NCBI RefSeq assembly: GCF_000336875.1
Contig: NZ_AOJK01000078.1
Span: 1-37,693, forward strand
Reading direction: 5' to 3'
Length of the DNA: 37,693 bases
Source of the DNA: Halorubrum californiense DSM 19288
Lineage (GTDB): Archaea > Halobacteriota > Halobacteria > Halobacteriales > Haloferacaceae
The position numbers and the translations under genes were made by a program. Each line of letters begins with the position of its first letter. Positions within the stretch are counted from its first letter, which is position 1. Shown here one piece after another: positions 8,142 to 15,441 of this stretch. The notes beneath the pieces were generated by a model. The model was not told the DNA's origin. It worked only from the letters and a program-made list of their open reading frames with translations, and ran no database searches.

Positions 8142-9618
8142 CGTACTCCTCCGTGGCGGTCAAGACGGTGTTCGGAGCGGGCTGTCCCGCGTTCAGGAGG
8201 GCGACGTAGAGCCGCTCGCTGCGCTCGTAGACGCCGGTCTCGATCGCGACGTACGCCGCGAGGAAGGCGACCGCGACGAGCCCGTGGAGCGCGGTCAGTT
8301 CGGTCGGGGCCGAGACGAGCGGTAGCCCGGAGAGCAGCCCCGAGACGGCCCTGTACGCGAGCGCGTACACGGCGATGGCGGGGAGCGCGACCAGCGGGAC
8401 CGCCCCGTAGCGGGCCGCCGTCGAGAGGGTCGTCCGGCGCACGGCGCTCCGGGCCGCGTGGAGCGTCGTGAGCGTCACGAACCCCGCGAGCAGCAGCCCG
8501 CTGTCGACGCTCGTCCCCTTCCCCGTCAGGAGCGCGAACGTCGCGCCGCCCGCGAGCCCGGTCACCAGCACGACGACCGCGCCGGCGACGCCCGCTCCGC
8601 CGGGTTCGTGGTCGTCCTCGCCCGGGGCCCCGTTCTCGACCTCGTCGCCCGCGCTCAGGAAGTGGTACGCCTTGTAGAAGCCGTGTAAGATGAGGTGCGT
8701 GACGGCGGCACCGAAGAAGCCGAGCCCGGCTTGGACGGTCATGAACCCCATCTGTCCGATCGTCGAGCAGCCCAGTTCGCCCTTGACGTCCGACCGGACG
8801 GTCTTGAGTAGCTTTCCGGCCAAGGCGCTCGCGGCGCCGACGACCACGACGGCGAGCATGAGCCACGTCTCGACGGTCACGACCGGCGCGAAACGGGTCA
8901 ACAGGATGCCGCCGGCGTTGACGAAGCCGGCGTGCATCAGCGCCGAGGCCGGCGTGGGGGCGGTCATCGAAGAAAGCAGCCAGTCGTGGAACGGGACGAG
9001 CGCCGACTGGATCATCGCCGCGAGGACGAGCGCGGCGCCGGCGACGAGCCACGCGGACCCGCCGAGGGTGTCGGCGCTCGCGGCGATCCCGGAGATCGTC
9101 GTCGCGCCGGTGTTCCACCACAGCGCCGTCAGCGCGACGCCGAGCAGCGCGCTGCTGGCGAGGAAGGACCGCCGCGCGACGCTCGCGGCGGCGCGCGCCT
9201 GCGGCCAGCCGTCGACGGTGCCGACGAGCCGCGCCATCAGGAGCCCCATCGCCAGCCAGCAGCCCCAGAACAGCGCGAGGTGGTCGGCCGCGACGAGCGC
9301 CATCACGGTGAGCGTGAATCCGATGATCCCGAGGAAGAAGTCGGTTTCGTGGGCGCTCCCCGCCATGTAGCGGCGCGAGTAGCTGTGAACGATCCCGCTG
9401 AAGAACGTCACGACGACCCACAGCAGGACGGTCAGCCCGTCGACCGCGACGGCGCCGAGGATCTCCCACGGCCCGCCGAGTCGGACGTGGGCGACGAGCG
9501 CGACGACGCTCGCGACGAACAGCGTCCACGCGAGCCGCGTTAGTGCGACGGGGACGAACGACGACTCGTCCGTCTCCCGGAGCGCTCCGACCGTCGGTTT
9601 CGAGGTGCGTCCTGACAT
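8131..9618 (-). CDS. dabB: DabB, NuoL-like membrane subunit of the inorganic-carbon uptake complex
   Basis: A polytopic membrane protein of the proton-conducting NuoL/MrpA family (roughly 13-14 hydrophobic segments), about 495 aa, the usual size of DabB. The characteristic antiporter signature is present at about 211-231 (HDWLLSSMTAPTPASALMHA), followed by KGELGCSTIGQMGFM (~279-293) with a Lys/Glu pair and HLILHGFYKAYHFL (~308-321). In known DAB complexes this subunit couples cation flux to DabA. I chose the ATG at 9618; an in-frame GTG five codons upstream (9633) is also possible, and neither has a clear Shine-Dalgarno. Its 3' end overlaps dabA by 11 nt. The adjacency to dabA separates it from complex I or Mrp subunits. 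Confidence 0.92.
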   Translation of the reverse strand: MSGRTSKPTVGALRETDESSFVPVALTRLAWTLFVASVVALVAHVRLGGPWEILGAVAVDGLTVLLWVVVTFFSGIVHSYSRRYMAGSAHETDFFLGIIGFTLTVMALVAADHLALFWGCWLAMGLLMARLVGTVDGWPQARAAASVARRSFLASSALLGVALTALWWNTGATTISGIAASADTLGGSAWLVAGAALVLAAMIQSALVPFHDWLLSSMTAPTPASALMHAGFVNAGGILLTRFAPVVTVETWLMLAVVVVGAASALAGKLLKTVRSDVKGELGCSTIGQMGFMTVQAGLGFFGAAVTHLILHGFYKAYHFLSAGDEVENGAPGEDDHEPGGAGVAGAVVVLVTGLAGGATFALLTGKGTSVDSGLLLAGFVTLTTLHAARSAVRRTTLSTAARYGAVPLVALPAIAVYALAYRAVSGLLSGLPLVSAPTELTALHGLVAVAFLAAYVAIETGVYERSERLYVALLNAGQPAPNTVLTATEEYDEY

Positions 9619-9689
9619 CGTTCGACTCGTCACGCGACCGCGTCCGGCACTCGGAACGGTCCCGAATCCGGATCTGGTCGCATCTACTG

Positions 9690-9770
9690 CTATTTGAGAA
9701 CACTATGACTATTAAAGCTGTCTCTATTCACAAAACGTTCGATCAAACCAGATTATAGAACATTATGTTT
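9690..9770. promoter_or_regulatory. AT-rich upstream region of dabBA with an 11-bp near-repeat
   Basis: About 80 bases of strikingly low GC in a very GC-rich window. It holds TATA-like elements on the minus strand (CTTTAATAG near 9710-9718 and CAAATAG near 9691-9697) that could drive dabBA with a leader of roughly 45-65 nt. An 11-base element, AGAACACTATG (9697-9707), recurs as AGAACATTATG (9757-9767), 60 bases apart on the same strand, a possible regulator-binding pair. Binding is inference. Confidence 0.45.
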
Positions 9771-9864
9771 GCCGGGGGCAACGGCGACCGGCGTGCGCGT
9801 CGGTCGCGAGGCGGCGCCGGAGCGACGTCGATTCCCGATCCGTTCGTCGTCGCCACTCAAGAAA

Positions 9865-9872
9865 CCATATTG
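9865..9872 (+). promoter_or_regulatory. TATA-like element of the amidohydrolase gene
   Basis: CCATATTG lies 23-30 nt upstream of the ATG at 9895, the spacing of a leaderless haloarchaeal promoter. It also argues against the longer open frame beginning at 9769. Confidence 0.45.
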
Positions 9873-9894
9873 TTCCCGAGTTCGCAGGGGCGGT

Positions 9895-10911
9895 ATGGAG
9901 GAACTCTCTGGGACCGTCCTCGTCGGCGAGTCGTTCGACCCCGTCCGGGGACGCGTCGTCGTCGAGGACGGGCGTATCGAGGCCGTCGAGGAGACGGACA
10001 CCGAGTCGACGGACGTGGTGATCCCGGCGTTCGTCAACGCGCACACCCACCTCGGCGACTCCGTCGCCAAGGAGGCGGCGGTCGGCCTCTCGCTCGACGA
10101 GGCGGTGGCGCCGCCCGACAGCCTGAAACACCGCCGGCTGGCGGCGGCCGACCGCGACGAGCTCGTGTCGGCGATGCGCCGGACGCTCCGATTCGCGCGC
10201 CGGACCGGCACGGTCGCGTGTCTCGACTTCCGCGAGTCCGGGCCCGCCGGCGCGCGCGCGCTCCGCGAGGCGGCCGCCGAGACGGGCGTCGACCCGTTCA
10301 TCTTCGGGAGCGGCGACCCGTCCGTCCTCGACGTCGCCGACGGCTACGGCGCCTCCGGCGCGAACGACGACGGCTTCGCCGCGGAGCGCGCCGCCTGTGC
10401 GGAACGGGGCCGCCCCTTCGCGATCCACGCGGGCGAACCGGACGCGACCGACATCCACCCGGCGCTCGATTTGGACCCGGATCTGCTCGTTCACATGGTC
10501 CACGCCGAGCGGGAGCACCTACAGCGGGTCGCGGACCAGTCCGTCCCGGTCGCGGTCTGTCCGCGCGCGAACGAGGTCCTCGACGTCGGCAAACCCCCGA
10601 TCCGGGAACTGCTCGACCACACGACGGTCGCGCTCGGGACGGACAACGTCATGTTGAACCCGCCGTCGATGTTCCGCGAGATGGCCGTCGCGGCGAAGCG
10701 GTTCGACGTGACCGCGCGGGAGGTGCTGCGGATGGCGACCGCGGCGGGCGCCGAGGTCGCCGGCCTCGACTGCGGGGTGATCGAACCGGGTCGACGGGCC
10801 GCGCTCGTCGTCCTCGACGGCGACTCGGACAATCTCGCGGGCACCGAGGACCCGGTGCGCGCGGTCGTCCGACGGGCGACCGGGCTGGACGTCGAGCGCG
10901 TCCTCGGCTGA
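9895..10911 (+). CDS. Amidohydrolase-superfamily metal-dependent hydrolase (cytosine/nucleoside deaminase-like)
   Basis: A 338-aa enzyme of the amidohydrolase superfamily. The metal-site residues appear in the expected order: NAHTHLGDS (H50, H52), FAIHAGE (H178), LLVHMVHAE (H200/H203) and LGTDN (D250), the HxH-H-H-D pattern of deaminases and related hydrolases (MTA/SAH deaminase, chlorohydrolase group). An N-terminal beta-sandwich strand set (1-45) and the matching C-terminal strand (VIEPGRRAALVVLDGD) complete the composite domain. Substrate cannot be read from sequence. Start: the frame is open from 9769, but the family begins at MEELSGTVLVG and a TATA-like box sits 23-30 nt before this ATG. 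It is divergent from dabBA and convergent with the Lrp gene. Confidence 0.85.
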   Translation: MEELSGTVLVGESFDPVRGRVVVEDGRIEAVEETDTESTDVVIPAFVNAHTHLGDSVAKEAAVGLSLDEAVAPPDSLKHRRLAAADRDELVSAMRRTLRFARRTGTVACLDFRESGPAGARALREAAAETGVDPFIFGSGDPSVLDVADGYGASGANDDGFAAERAACAERGRPFAIHAGEPDATDIHPALDLDPDLLVHMVHAEREHLQRVADQSVPVAVCPRANEVLDVGKPPIRELLDHTTVALGTDNVMLNPPSMFREMAVAAKRFDVTAREVLRMATAAGAEVAGLDCGVIEPGRRAALVVLDGDSDNLAGTEDPVRAVVRRATGLDVERVLG

Positions 10912-10952
10912 CCGTCGCCCGTCCAACTCGGCCCGTCCTCCCGTTCCGTCCG

Positions 10953-11432
10953 CTACTCCTCGCCGTTCCGCTCCGAGTCGAACTCCCCGAAGGGGGTCGT
11001 CTCGTGGGTCCGCACGAGGACCTCGTCGGCGACGGTGACGCCCATGTCGAGGAGCGACTGCGCCACCGGCGTGATGTCGTCGTCCGACTCGCCGACGACG
11101 GTCACGAGGAGGTTCTGTTCGCCGGTCACCAGCTCTTGGACCGACACGACGCCGTCGATGTCGAGGATGTCCGGGATGAGGTCGCCTCGCTCGGGTATCG
11201 ACGCGGTACAGTAGAGCAGCATCCGGAGCGGGTACCCCGACCGCTGGTAGTCGACGCTGGCGCTGTACCCCTTGATCACGCCGTCGGATTCGAGCCGCTG
11301 GATGCGCTTGCGGACGGTGCTGTCCGAGGTGCCGGTCCGCTCCGCGATGTCCCCGGACGACGTGTTCCGCGCGTCTCCCTGTAGCGCGTACAGGATCGCC
11401 CTGTCGACGTCGTCGATCGCGCCGTTGTCCAT
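10953..11432 (-). CDS. Lrp/AsnC-family transcriptional regulator
   Basis: A 159-aa protein of standard Lrp/AsnC size: N-terminal HTH (about 5-55, IDDVDRAILYALQGDARNTS then the recognition-helix region TSDSTVRKRIQRLESDGVIKGY) and a C-terminal RAM-type ligand domain (about 65-145). It probably binds DNA as a dimer/octamer and senses a small metabolite, classically an amino acid; the ligand is unknown. The start MDNGAIDD was chosen because it matches the family N-terminus and has TATAAAA 25 nt upstream; the longer frame to 11564 would lie upstream of that promoter. Its target may be itself or neighbours such as the amidohydrolase (inference). Confidence 0.92.
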   Translation of the reverse strand: MDNGAIDDVDRAILYALQGDARNTSSGDIAERTGTSDSTVRKRIQRLESDGVIKGYSASVDYQRSGYPLRMLLYCTASIPERGDLIPDILDIDGVVSVQELVTGEQNLLVTVVGESDDDITPVAQSLLDMGVTVADEVLVRTHETTPFGEFDSERNGEE

Positions 11433-11456
11433 GCCTCGCCGATACGCGCGTGTAGT

Positions 11457-11463
11457 TTTTATA
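11457..11463 (-). promoter_or_regulatory. TATA box of the Lrp/AsnC gene
   Basis: TATAAAA on the minus strand, 25 nt upstream of the ATG at 11432, giving a leaderless transcript. Confidence 0.65.
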
Positions 11464-11478
11464 CGTTGCCGGCTCGCT

Positions 11479-11577
11479 GCTCCGACCTCGACGCCTCCGC
11501 TGGCGCCGACCCCGGCACGTCCTCGACGTCGCTCCCGCTCCGACCTCGACGCTTCCGCCGGCACGTCCTCGGCGTCG
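11479..11577. repeat. Imperfect direct repeat (two copies) between the Lrp and thioesterase genes
   Basis: A 22-base block at 11479-11500 recurs at 11537-11558 with one mismatch, and a 20-base block at 11512-11531 recurs at 11558-11577 with one mismatch. The second copy therefore looks like a tandem duplicate of the first with about 12 bases lost between the blocks. It fills most of the 185-bp intergenic region and lies outside any convincing gene. Confidence 0.75.
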
Positions 11578-11617
11578 ATCCCGACGCCTACATACGACGC
11601 CCGCCAGTGGGTCGGAT

Positions 11618-12016
11618 ATGGGAACGTACACCGCGGACATCGACGTGCGGTTCCGCGACATCGACGCGATGGGCCACGTCAACAACGCCGTCTACGCGAC
11701 GTACATCGAGCAGGCGCGGACGCGGTATTTCGGCGAGGTCCTCGGCGCGGACCTCTCGGGGACGTCGACGGTGTTGGCGTCGATCTCGATCGACTTCCGT
11801 CGCCCGGTCGAGCTCGGCGACGGCGAGGTCACCGTCACCGTCGACGTGGCCGACCTCGGGCGGTCGAGCGCGACGATGGCCCACGAGGTCCGGGTCGGCG
11901 ACGCGGTCGCCGCGACGGCCGAGGCGACGCTCGTCTCGCTGGACCCCGACACCGGCGAGCCCGTGCCGATCCCCGAAGACCACCGGGCGGCGATGGAGTC
12001 GTACCACGACCTCTGA
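11618..12016 (+). CDS. Acyl-CoA thioesterase, 4HBT/YbgC hotdog family
   Basis: A 132-aa single hotdog domain. The N-terminal signature RFRDIDAMGHVNNAVYATY (11-29) contains the Asp and HVNN motif of the 4-hydroxybenzoyl-CoA/YbgC thioesterases, followed by the long central helix (YIEQARTRYFGE) and the beta-sheet (ISIDFRRPVELGD, TMAHEVRVGDAVAATAEATLV). It hydrolyses an acyl-CoA thioester; chain length or aryl specificity is not readable. It stands alone between an intergenic repeat and glutaredoxin, on the same strand as the following genes but with an 82-nt gap. Confidence 0.9.
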   Translation: MGTYTADIDVRFRDIDAMGHVNNAVYATYIEQARTRYFGEVLGADLSGTSTVLASISIDFRRPVELGDGEVTVTVDVADLGRSSATMAHEVRVGDAVAATAEATLVSLDPDTGEPVPIPEDHRAAMESYHDL

Positions 12017-12098
12017 GCCTCCGGAGGGACGCCCTCGGAGCGACCGGTCGGACCGCCCGGACGCACACCTTCTTGACGCCGCGGACGGATCGATCGGT

Positions 12099-12338
12099 AT
12101 GACCGTTCGACTGTACGCCCTCGACGGCTGTCCGTGGTGCGAGAAGGCCGCCGAGGCGTTGGACGACGCGGACGTCGAGTACGAGACGGAGTGGGTCGAG
12201 GCGCTCCACTCCGAGCGCAACGAGGTCAAGCGTGTGAGCGGTCAGCGCGGCGTCCCCGTCCTCGTCGACGAGGCGCACGGCGTGACGATGGCGGAGAGCG
12301 CGAACATCGTCGAGTACGTCGAGAGGACCCTCGCATGA
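12099..12338 (+). CDS. Glutaredoxin-like protein (CPWC active site)
   Basis: A 79-aa thioredoxin-fold protein with the dithiol motif DGCPWCEKA (C11, C14), the cis-Pro segment QRGVPVLVDE (~49-58) and a C-terminal ESANIVEYVE helix, matching the glutaredoxin/GST-N fold in order and length. Haloarchaea use gamma-glutamylcysteine rather than glutathione as main thiol, so the physiological partner may differ (known of the group). The ATG at 12099 was chosen; the longer frame upstream overlaps the thioesterase and lacks family similarity. The stop overlaps the next start (ATGA at 12335-12338), so it is coupled to the cobalamin adenosyltransferase. Confidence 0.9.
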   Translation: MTVRLYALDGCPWCEKAAEALDDADVEYETEWVEALHSERNEVKRVSGQRGVPVLVDEAHGVTMAESANIVEYVERTLA

Positions 12339-12868
12339 GCATCTACACCGGCCGCGGCGACGAGGGCGAGACCGACCTCCGGGACATGAGCCGGGTGTCG
12401 AAGTCGAGCCACCGCATCGAGGCGTACGGCTCCGTCGACGAGGCCAACGCGCTGATCGGCACGGTTCGCCCGACGGGCCACGACGACGTCGACGACCTGC
12501 TGGAGACGATACAGAACCACCTCCACGTCGTTCAGGCCGACCTCGCGAACCCCGATCCCGACCCGGACGATCCGCAAGTAGAGAGCGACCACACCGAGGA
12601 GTTGGAGGGCAACATCGACGCGTTCGACGAGGAGCTGGAGCCGCTCAAGGCGTTCATCCTCCCGGGCGGCAGCGAAGCGGGCGCGGCGCTCCACCACGCG
12701 CGCACCGTGGCCCGACGGGCGGAGCGCCGCGTCGTCGACCTCGCGCGCTCGGAGCAGATAAACGAGGCGGTTGTCACCTACCTCAACCGCCTCTCCGACC
12801 TCCTCTTCACCCTCGGTCGCGTCGTCAACGCGCGCGACGGCGAGCCCGAGGAGTCGCCGACGTACTGA
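12335..12868 (+). CDS. pduO: PduO-type ATP:cob(I)alamin adenosyltransferase
   Basis: A 177-aa four-helix-bundle enzyme that makes adenosylcobalamin from cob(I)alamin and ATP. The family N-terminus is clear: IYTGRGDEGETDL followed by SRVSKSSHRIEAYGSVDEANALIG (~20-42), which forms the ATP site. The C-terminal part has ARTVARRAERRVVDL (~129-143) and YLNRLSDLLFTLGRVVN, containing the conserved Arg/Asn-Arg-Leu-Ser-Asp-Leu-Leu-Phe block. An Asp/Pro-rich acidic loop at ~70-85 is a halophilic insertion. It starts by ATGA overlap with glutaredoxin. Reduction of cobalamin precedes adenosylation, so a redox partner next door is plausible but unproved. Confidence 0.93.
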   Translation: MSIYTGRGDEGETDLRDMSRVSKSSHRIEAYGSVDEANALIGTVRPTGHDDVDDLLETIQNHLHVVQADLANPDPDPDDPQVESDHTEELEGNIDAFDEELEPLKAFILPGGSEAGAALHHARTVARRAERRVVDLARSEQINEAVVTYLNRLSDLLFTLGRVVNARDGEPEESPTY

Positions 12869-12907
12869 GTCCCGAGCGCGTCCTCGGCCCGTGTCCCGAG
12901 CGCGCGA

Positions 12908-12912
12908 TTTTT
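12908..12912 (+). terminator. Oligo-T stretch after the cobalamin adenosyltransferase gene
   Basis: Five Ts 40 nt past the stop codon; archaeal termination usually needs only an oligo-T tract. A 12-base direct repeat (GTCCCGAGCGCG at 12869-12880 and 12893-12904) lies just before it. The same T-rich stretch could serve as an A/T promoter element for the cupin gene at 12937. Confidence 0.35.
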
Positions 12913-12936
12913 CCCCGTGCCGCGCGAGGTGCGGAT

Positions 12937-13263
12937 ATGACGCTCGACAGCTACGCGGCGGCGGTCTCCGGCCTCGACCCGGAACCCGGCGAGGTCGAGA
13001 CCACTGAACTCGTCGTCACCGACGACGTGCTCGTGAAGGCGTTCGTCCTCGGCCCGGACGCGGCCGTTGACCCCCACGAGCACGCCGACGCCACGAACGT
13101 GTTCCACGTGGTGGAGGGCGAACCAACCGTGGTCCGCGACGGCGAGGAGGAGGCGCTCGCGGCCCCGGCCGTGGTGGAGAACGCGCGCGGCGCGGTCCAC
13201 GGCGCACGCAACGACACCGACGACCGAGCCGTCCTGACGGCCAGCATCGCGCCGCTCAACTGA
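12937..13263 (+). CDS. Small cupin-domain protein
   Basis: A 108-aa single cupin barrel. Motif 1 is DPHEHADATNVFHVVEGEPTV (about 45-65, with the two His and Glu typical of the metal site) and motif 2 is the less conserved ENARGAVHGARNDT (~80-93, one His). Small cupins of this kind are often sensors or isomerases; no substrate can be assigned. The TGA at 13261-13263 overlaps the ATG of the rhodanese gene by one base, so the two are co-translated. Confidence 0.85.
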   Translation: MTLDSYAAAVSGLDPEPGEVETTELVVTDDVLVKAFVLGPDAAVDPHEHADATNVFHVVEGEPTVVRDGEEEALAAPAVVENARGAVHGARNDTDDRAVLTASIAPLN

Positions 13264-13652
13264 TGGACGGCGAAATCGATCCCGAGGAGCTGTCGGCGCT
13301 GTTGGACGAGCGCGACGGCTCCGCCGACGAGTCGCTCCGCATCGTCGACATCCGCGACCAGCGCGCGTTCGACCGAGGCCACCTCCCCGACAGCGAGTGT
13401 ATACCGTTCCCGGAGCTGACGAGCCGGGTCGCCGAACTCGAAGACAGCGACCGCATCGTCACCGTCTGCCCCCACGGCGTCGCCAGCCAGCAGGCGGCCC
13501 AGCTCATCGGCAGCTACGAGGGGACCCAGGAGGCGCGCGTCGAGAGCCTCCGCGGCGGCATCGAGGCGTGGGAGCAGGAGATCGGCGACCTGCCCGCGTC
13601 GGACGAGCCGGCCGCCGGCGACCCCGACGAGGGGCCCGAGAGCCCGTTCTGA
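13263..13652 (+). CDS. Rhodanese-domain sulfurtransferase
   Basis: A 129-aa single rhodanese domain: LRIVDIRDQRAFDRGHLPDSECIPF (CH2A-like start, ~25-49), catalytic Cys in VCPHGVAS (C69) and the closing LRGGIEAWEQ (~96-104). The Cys carries a persulfide in the family; acceptors are unknown here. A Pro/Asp/Glu tail of 20 residues follows the fold. It overlaps the cupin by one base. Confidence 0.92.
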   Translation: MDGEIDPEELSALLDERDGSADESLRIVDIRDQRAFDRGHLPDSECIPFPELTSRVAELEDSDRIVTVCPHGVASQQAAQLIGSYEGTQEARVESLRGGIEAWEQEIGDLPASDEPAAGDPDEGPESPF

Positions 13653-13673
13653 CGCGAGGCGGTCGCCTCCGGG

Positions 13674-14582
13674 TCAGATCGCGCGGATCCGGACCCGCCA
13701 GAAGTCGCGGAAGGCGTCGTCGAGCGCCGCTTCCGGCTTCCCGGTGGCGTCCGACACGTCGGTGACGGCGGCGCGGTCGCGCACGCGGCCCAACACGCTG
13801 CGCTCGCCGACGACGATCACGCGGTCGAGGTCGCCCTCCGCCGCGACCTCGGCGAGCGCCTCGTCCGCCCGGTCGAGGTGGTCGTCGATCTGCCCCTCCC
13901 GGCGGCGCTCGAAGCGCCCCTGCGAGAAGCCGCCCTTCGAGTGCGCCTCCTTCACGTCGCTCGTGAATCCCTCGAAGGCGACCCGCTCGCCGCCCTCGTA
14001 GGTGCCGACCGCGAAGGTGTCCGAGCGGACGAGGGCGAACGCGAACTGGCCGGTCGGCCGGAACCACGCGTCGTCGAGCCGGAATCGGTCGCTCCACCGG
14101 TCGAACGGCGCCGGTTCGATCGGCGGGGTCAGCGCCGCGCTCACCGCGCCGGTGTCGTCGGCGAGGACGACCGCGGGCGCGGCCCGCCGGACGAGCGCCG
14201 TGCGGTCGCCGAACCAGTCCGACACGGTCGTCGGCACCGAGTCCGCGTCCGGCACGTACGCCGTGAGCAGTCCCTCGGGGTCGTCGCTCTCGACGCTCCG
14301 AAAGCGGTCAAGCGCGTCCGCAAGCTTCGGGCCGCTGTAATCGCTCACGCGCCGGTACTCGACCGATTCCTCGGTGCCCTCGGCGCGTTCCAGCCGCTCC
14401 TCCAGCGACTCGATCCGGTGTTCCAGCTCGTTGACGCGCTCCTCGGCGCGCTGGCGGTCCGCCACGGCGTCGGAGCGCCGCTCCTCCTCGGCCTCGGCGC
14501 GGCGTTCGAGGTGGCGCTTCTCCTCCTCCAGCTCCTCGATGCGTTCCTTCAGCTCGGCCCGCCCGAGCAGCCTGTCGATCAT
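13674..14582 (-). CDS. Vms1/VLRF1-type peptidyl-tRNA hydrolase (ribosome rescue), with N-terminal coiled coil
   Basis: A 302-aa protein. Residues 1-70 form a long charged coiled coil. The rest is an eRF1-like VLRF1 domain: beta strands around 100-200 (LLTAYV, AVVLADD, FAFALVRSDTFAVGTYEG), then the diagnostic HSKGGFSQGRFERRREGQ (214-231), whose Gln (Q221) corresponds to the GGQ-like catalytic residue of Vms1/ANKZF1. The C-terminal RVIVVGERSVLGRV block matches the RNase-H-like fold end. Eukaryotic Vms1 releases nascent chains from tRNA on stalled 60S subunits; archaeal relatives have release-factor activity. The coiled coil replaces the eukaryotic zinc-finger/ankyrin parts. A TATA-like CCTTTTAGG sits 24 nt before the start. 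Confidence 0.85.
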   Translation of the reverse strand: MIDRLLGRAELKERIEELEEEKRHLERRAEAEEERRSDAVADRQRAEERVNELEHRIESLEERLERAEGTEESVEYRRVSDYSGPKLADALDRFRSVESDDPEGLLTAYVPDADSVPTTVSDWFGDRTALVRRAAPAVVLADDTGAVSAALTPPIEPAPFDRWSDRFRLDDAWFRPTGQFAFALVRSDTFAVGTYEGGERVAFEGFTSDVKEAHSKGGFSQGRFERRREGQIDDHLDRADEALAEVAAEGDLDRVIVVGERSVLGRVRDRAAVTDVSDATGKPEAALDDAFRDFWRVRIRAI

Positions 14583-14605
14583 ACCGAATCCGCGACCCCC
14601 TGCGA

Positions 14606-14614
14606 CCTAAAAGG
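14606..14614 (-). promoter_or_regulatory. TATA box of the Vms1-like gene
   Basis: CCTTTTAGG on the minus strand, 24 nt upstream of the ATG at 14582; leaderless spacing. Confidence 0.55.
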
Positions 14615-14756
14615 TGTGTCTGTGGCGGAGACGGACGCCGCTCTGCGGGCCGTCCGCGCGTCGCGCCGCCGTCCGACGCTGTCTCCCGCGCGGCCGTTCG
14701 TCGCCGCGTTCACGTCGTCCGCTTCGCGCGTGATCCGATCGGTGCGTCTCCGCCAC

Positions 14757-14764
14757 CGTTTTAG
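14757..14764 (+). promoter_or_regulatory. TATA box of the PH-domain pair
   Basis: CGTTTTAG 24-31 nt upstream of the ATG at 14788. The remaining ~140 bases to the divergent Vms1 promoter show no repeat or gene that I can support. Confidence 0.5.
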
Positions 14765-14787
14765 CGTCTCCCGACGCTTCGGGGGAT

Positions 14788-15441
14788 ATGTCGTCTCCGT
14801 CCCTCCAGGAGGAACCGAAGACGGGCACCGGCGTCACCGCCGACCTCGACCTCGACTGGCTGTCGCTCGAGGACGACGAGGAGATCCGCTGGGCGAGCAC
14901 GCCGCACAAGTACAGCCTCGTCCCGGCGCTCCTCGTCGGCGTTCCCCTGTCGCTCGTCCTCGTCGGGATCCCGATCGTCGCCGCGAGCTACCTCCAGTAC
15001 AAGAACACGAACTACGTCGTCACGAACAAGGGGCTGTACAGCAAGCGGGGCATCCTCTCGCGGGACGTGAAACAGATCGGGTTCGAGAAGGTACAGAACA
15101 TCTCCTACTCGCAGTCGGCCATCGGTTCGTCGCTCGGGTACGGGTCGGTCGAGGTCAGCACCGCCGGCGGCTCCGGCGTCGAGCTCCGGTTCCGGAGCAT
15201 TCCGGACCCGGCGTCGGTCCAGGAGCTGATCGCCAGGGAGATCGACGCCCGAAAGCGGGACAGCGCCGACGGCGACGGCGACGCCGACGACGTGCTCGCC
15301 GAGACCCTCGTCGAACTCCGCGCGATCCGCTCCGCGGTCACCGACGACGGTGCCGGCGGCGACGCCGAGACGCCGACCGCGACCGGCGAGGACGTCGGCG
15401 CCGAGCGGACCGCGTCGGAGACGGCGCGCGAGGACCGATGA
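14788..15441 (+). CDS. Membrane PH-domain protein 1 (bPH2/YdbS-like)
   Basis: A 217-aa protein: acidic N-terminus (1-38), a hydrophobic hairpin at 43-68 (two short membrane segments), a bacterial-type PH domain at ~72-150 (TNYVVTNKGLYSKRGILSRDV, then QNISYSQSAIGSSLGYGSVEV) and a long acidic, probably disordered tail with a short helix at ~168-185. The family includes YdbS/YdbT-type membrane proteins whose roles are poorly known; stress at the cell envelope is suggested for some. The last bases overlap the start of a paralogous PH gene (ATGA at 15438-15441), so they probably act together. Confidence 0.88.
   Translation: MSSPSLQEEPKTGTGVTADLDLDWLSLEDDEEIRWASTPHKYSLVPALLVGVPLSLVLVGIPIVAASYLQYKNTNYVVTNKGLYSKRGILSRDVKQIGFEKVQNISYSQSAIGSSLGYGSVEVSTAGGSGVELRFRSIPDPASVQELIAREIDARKRDSADGDGDADDVLAETLVELRAIRSAVTDDGAGGDAETPTATGEDVGAERTASETAREDR

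Noticed and set aside
13878-15437. Long N-terminal extension of the second PH gene
   Set aside because: It runs antisense through the Vms1-like gene and out of frame through the first PH gene; the real start is the ATG at 15438.
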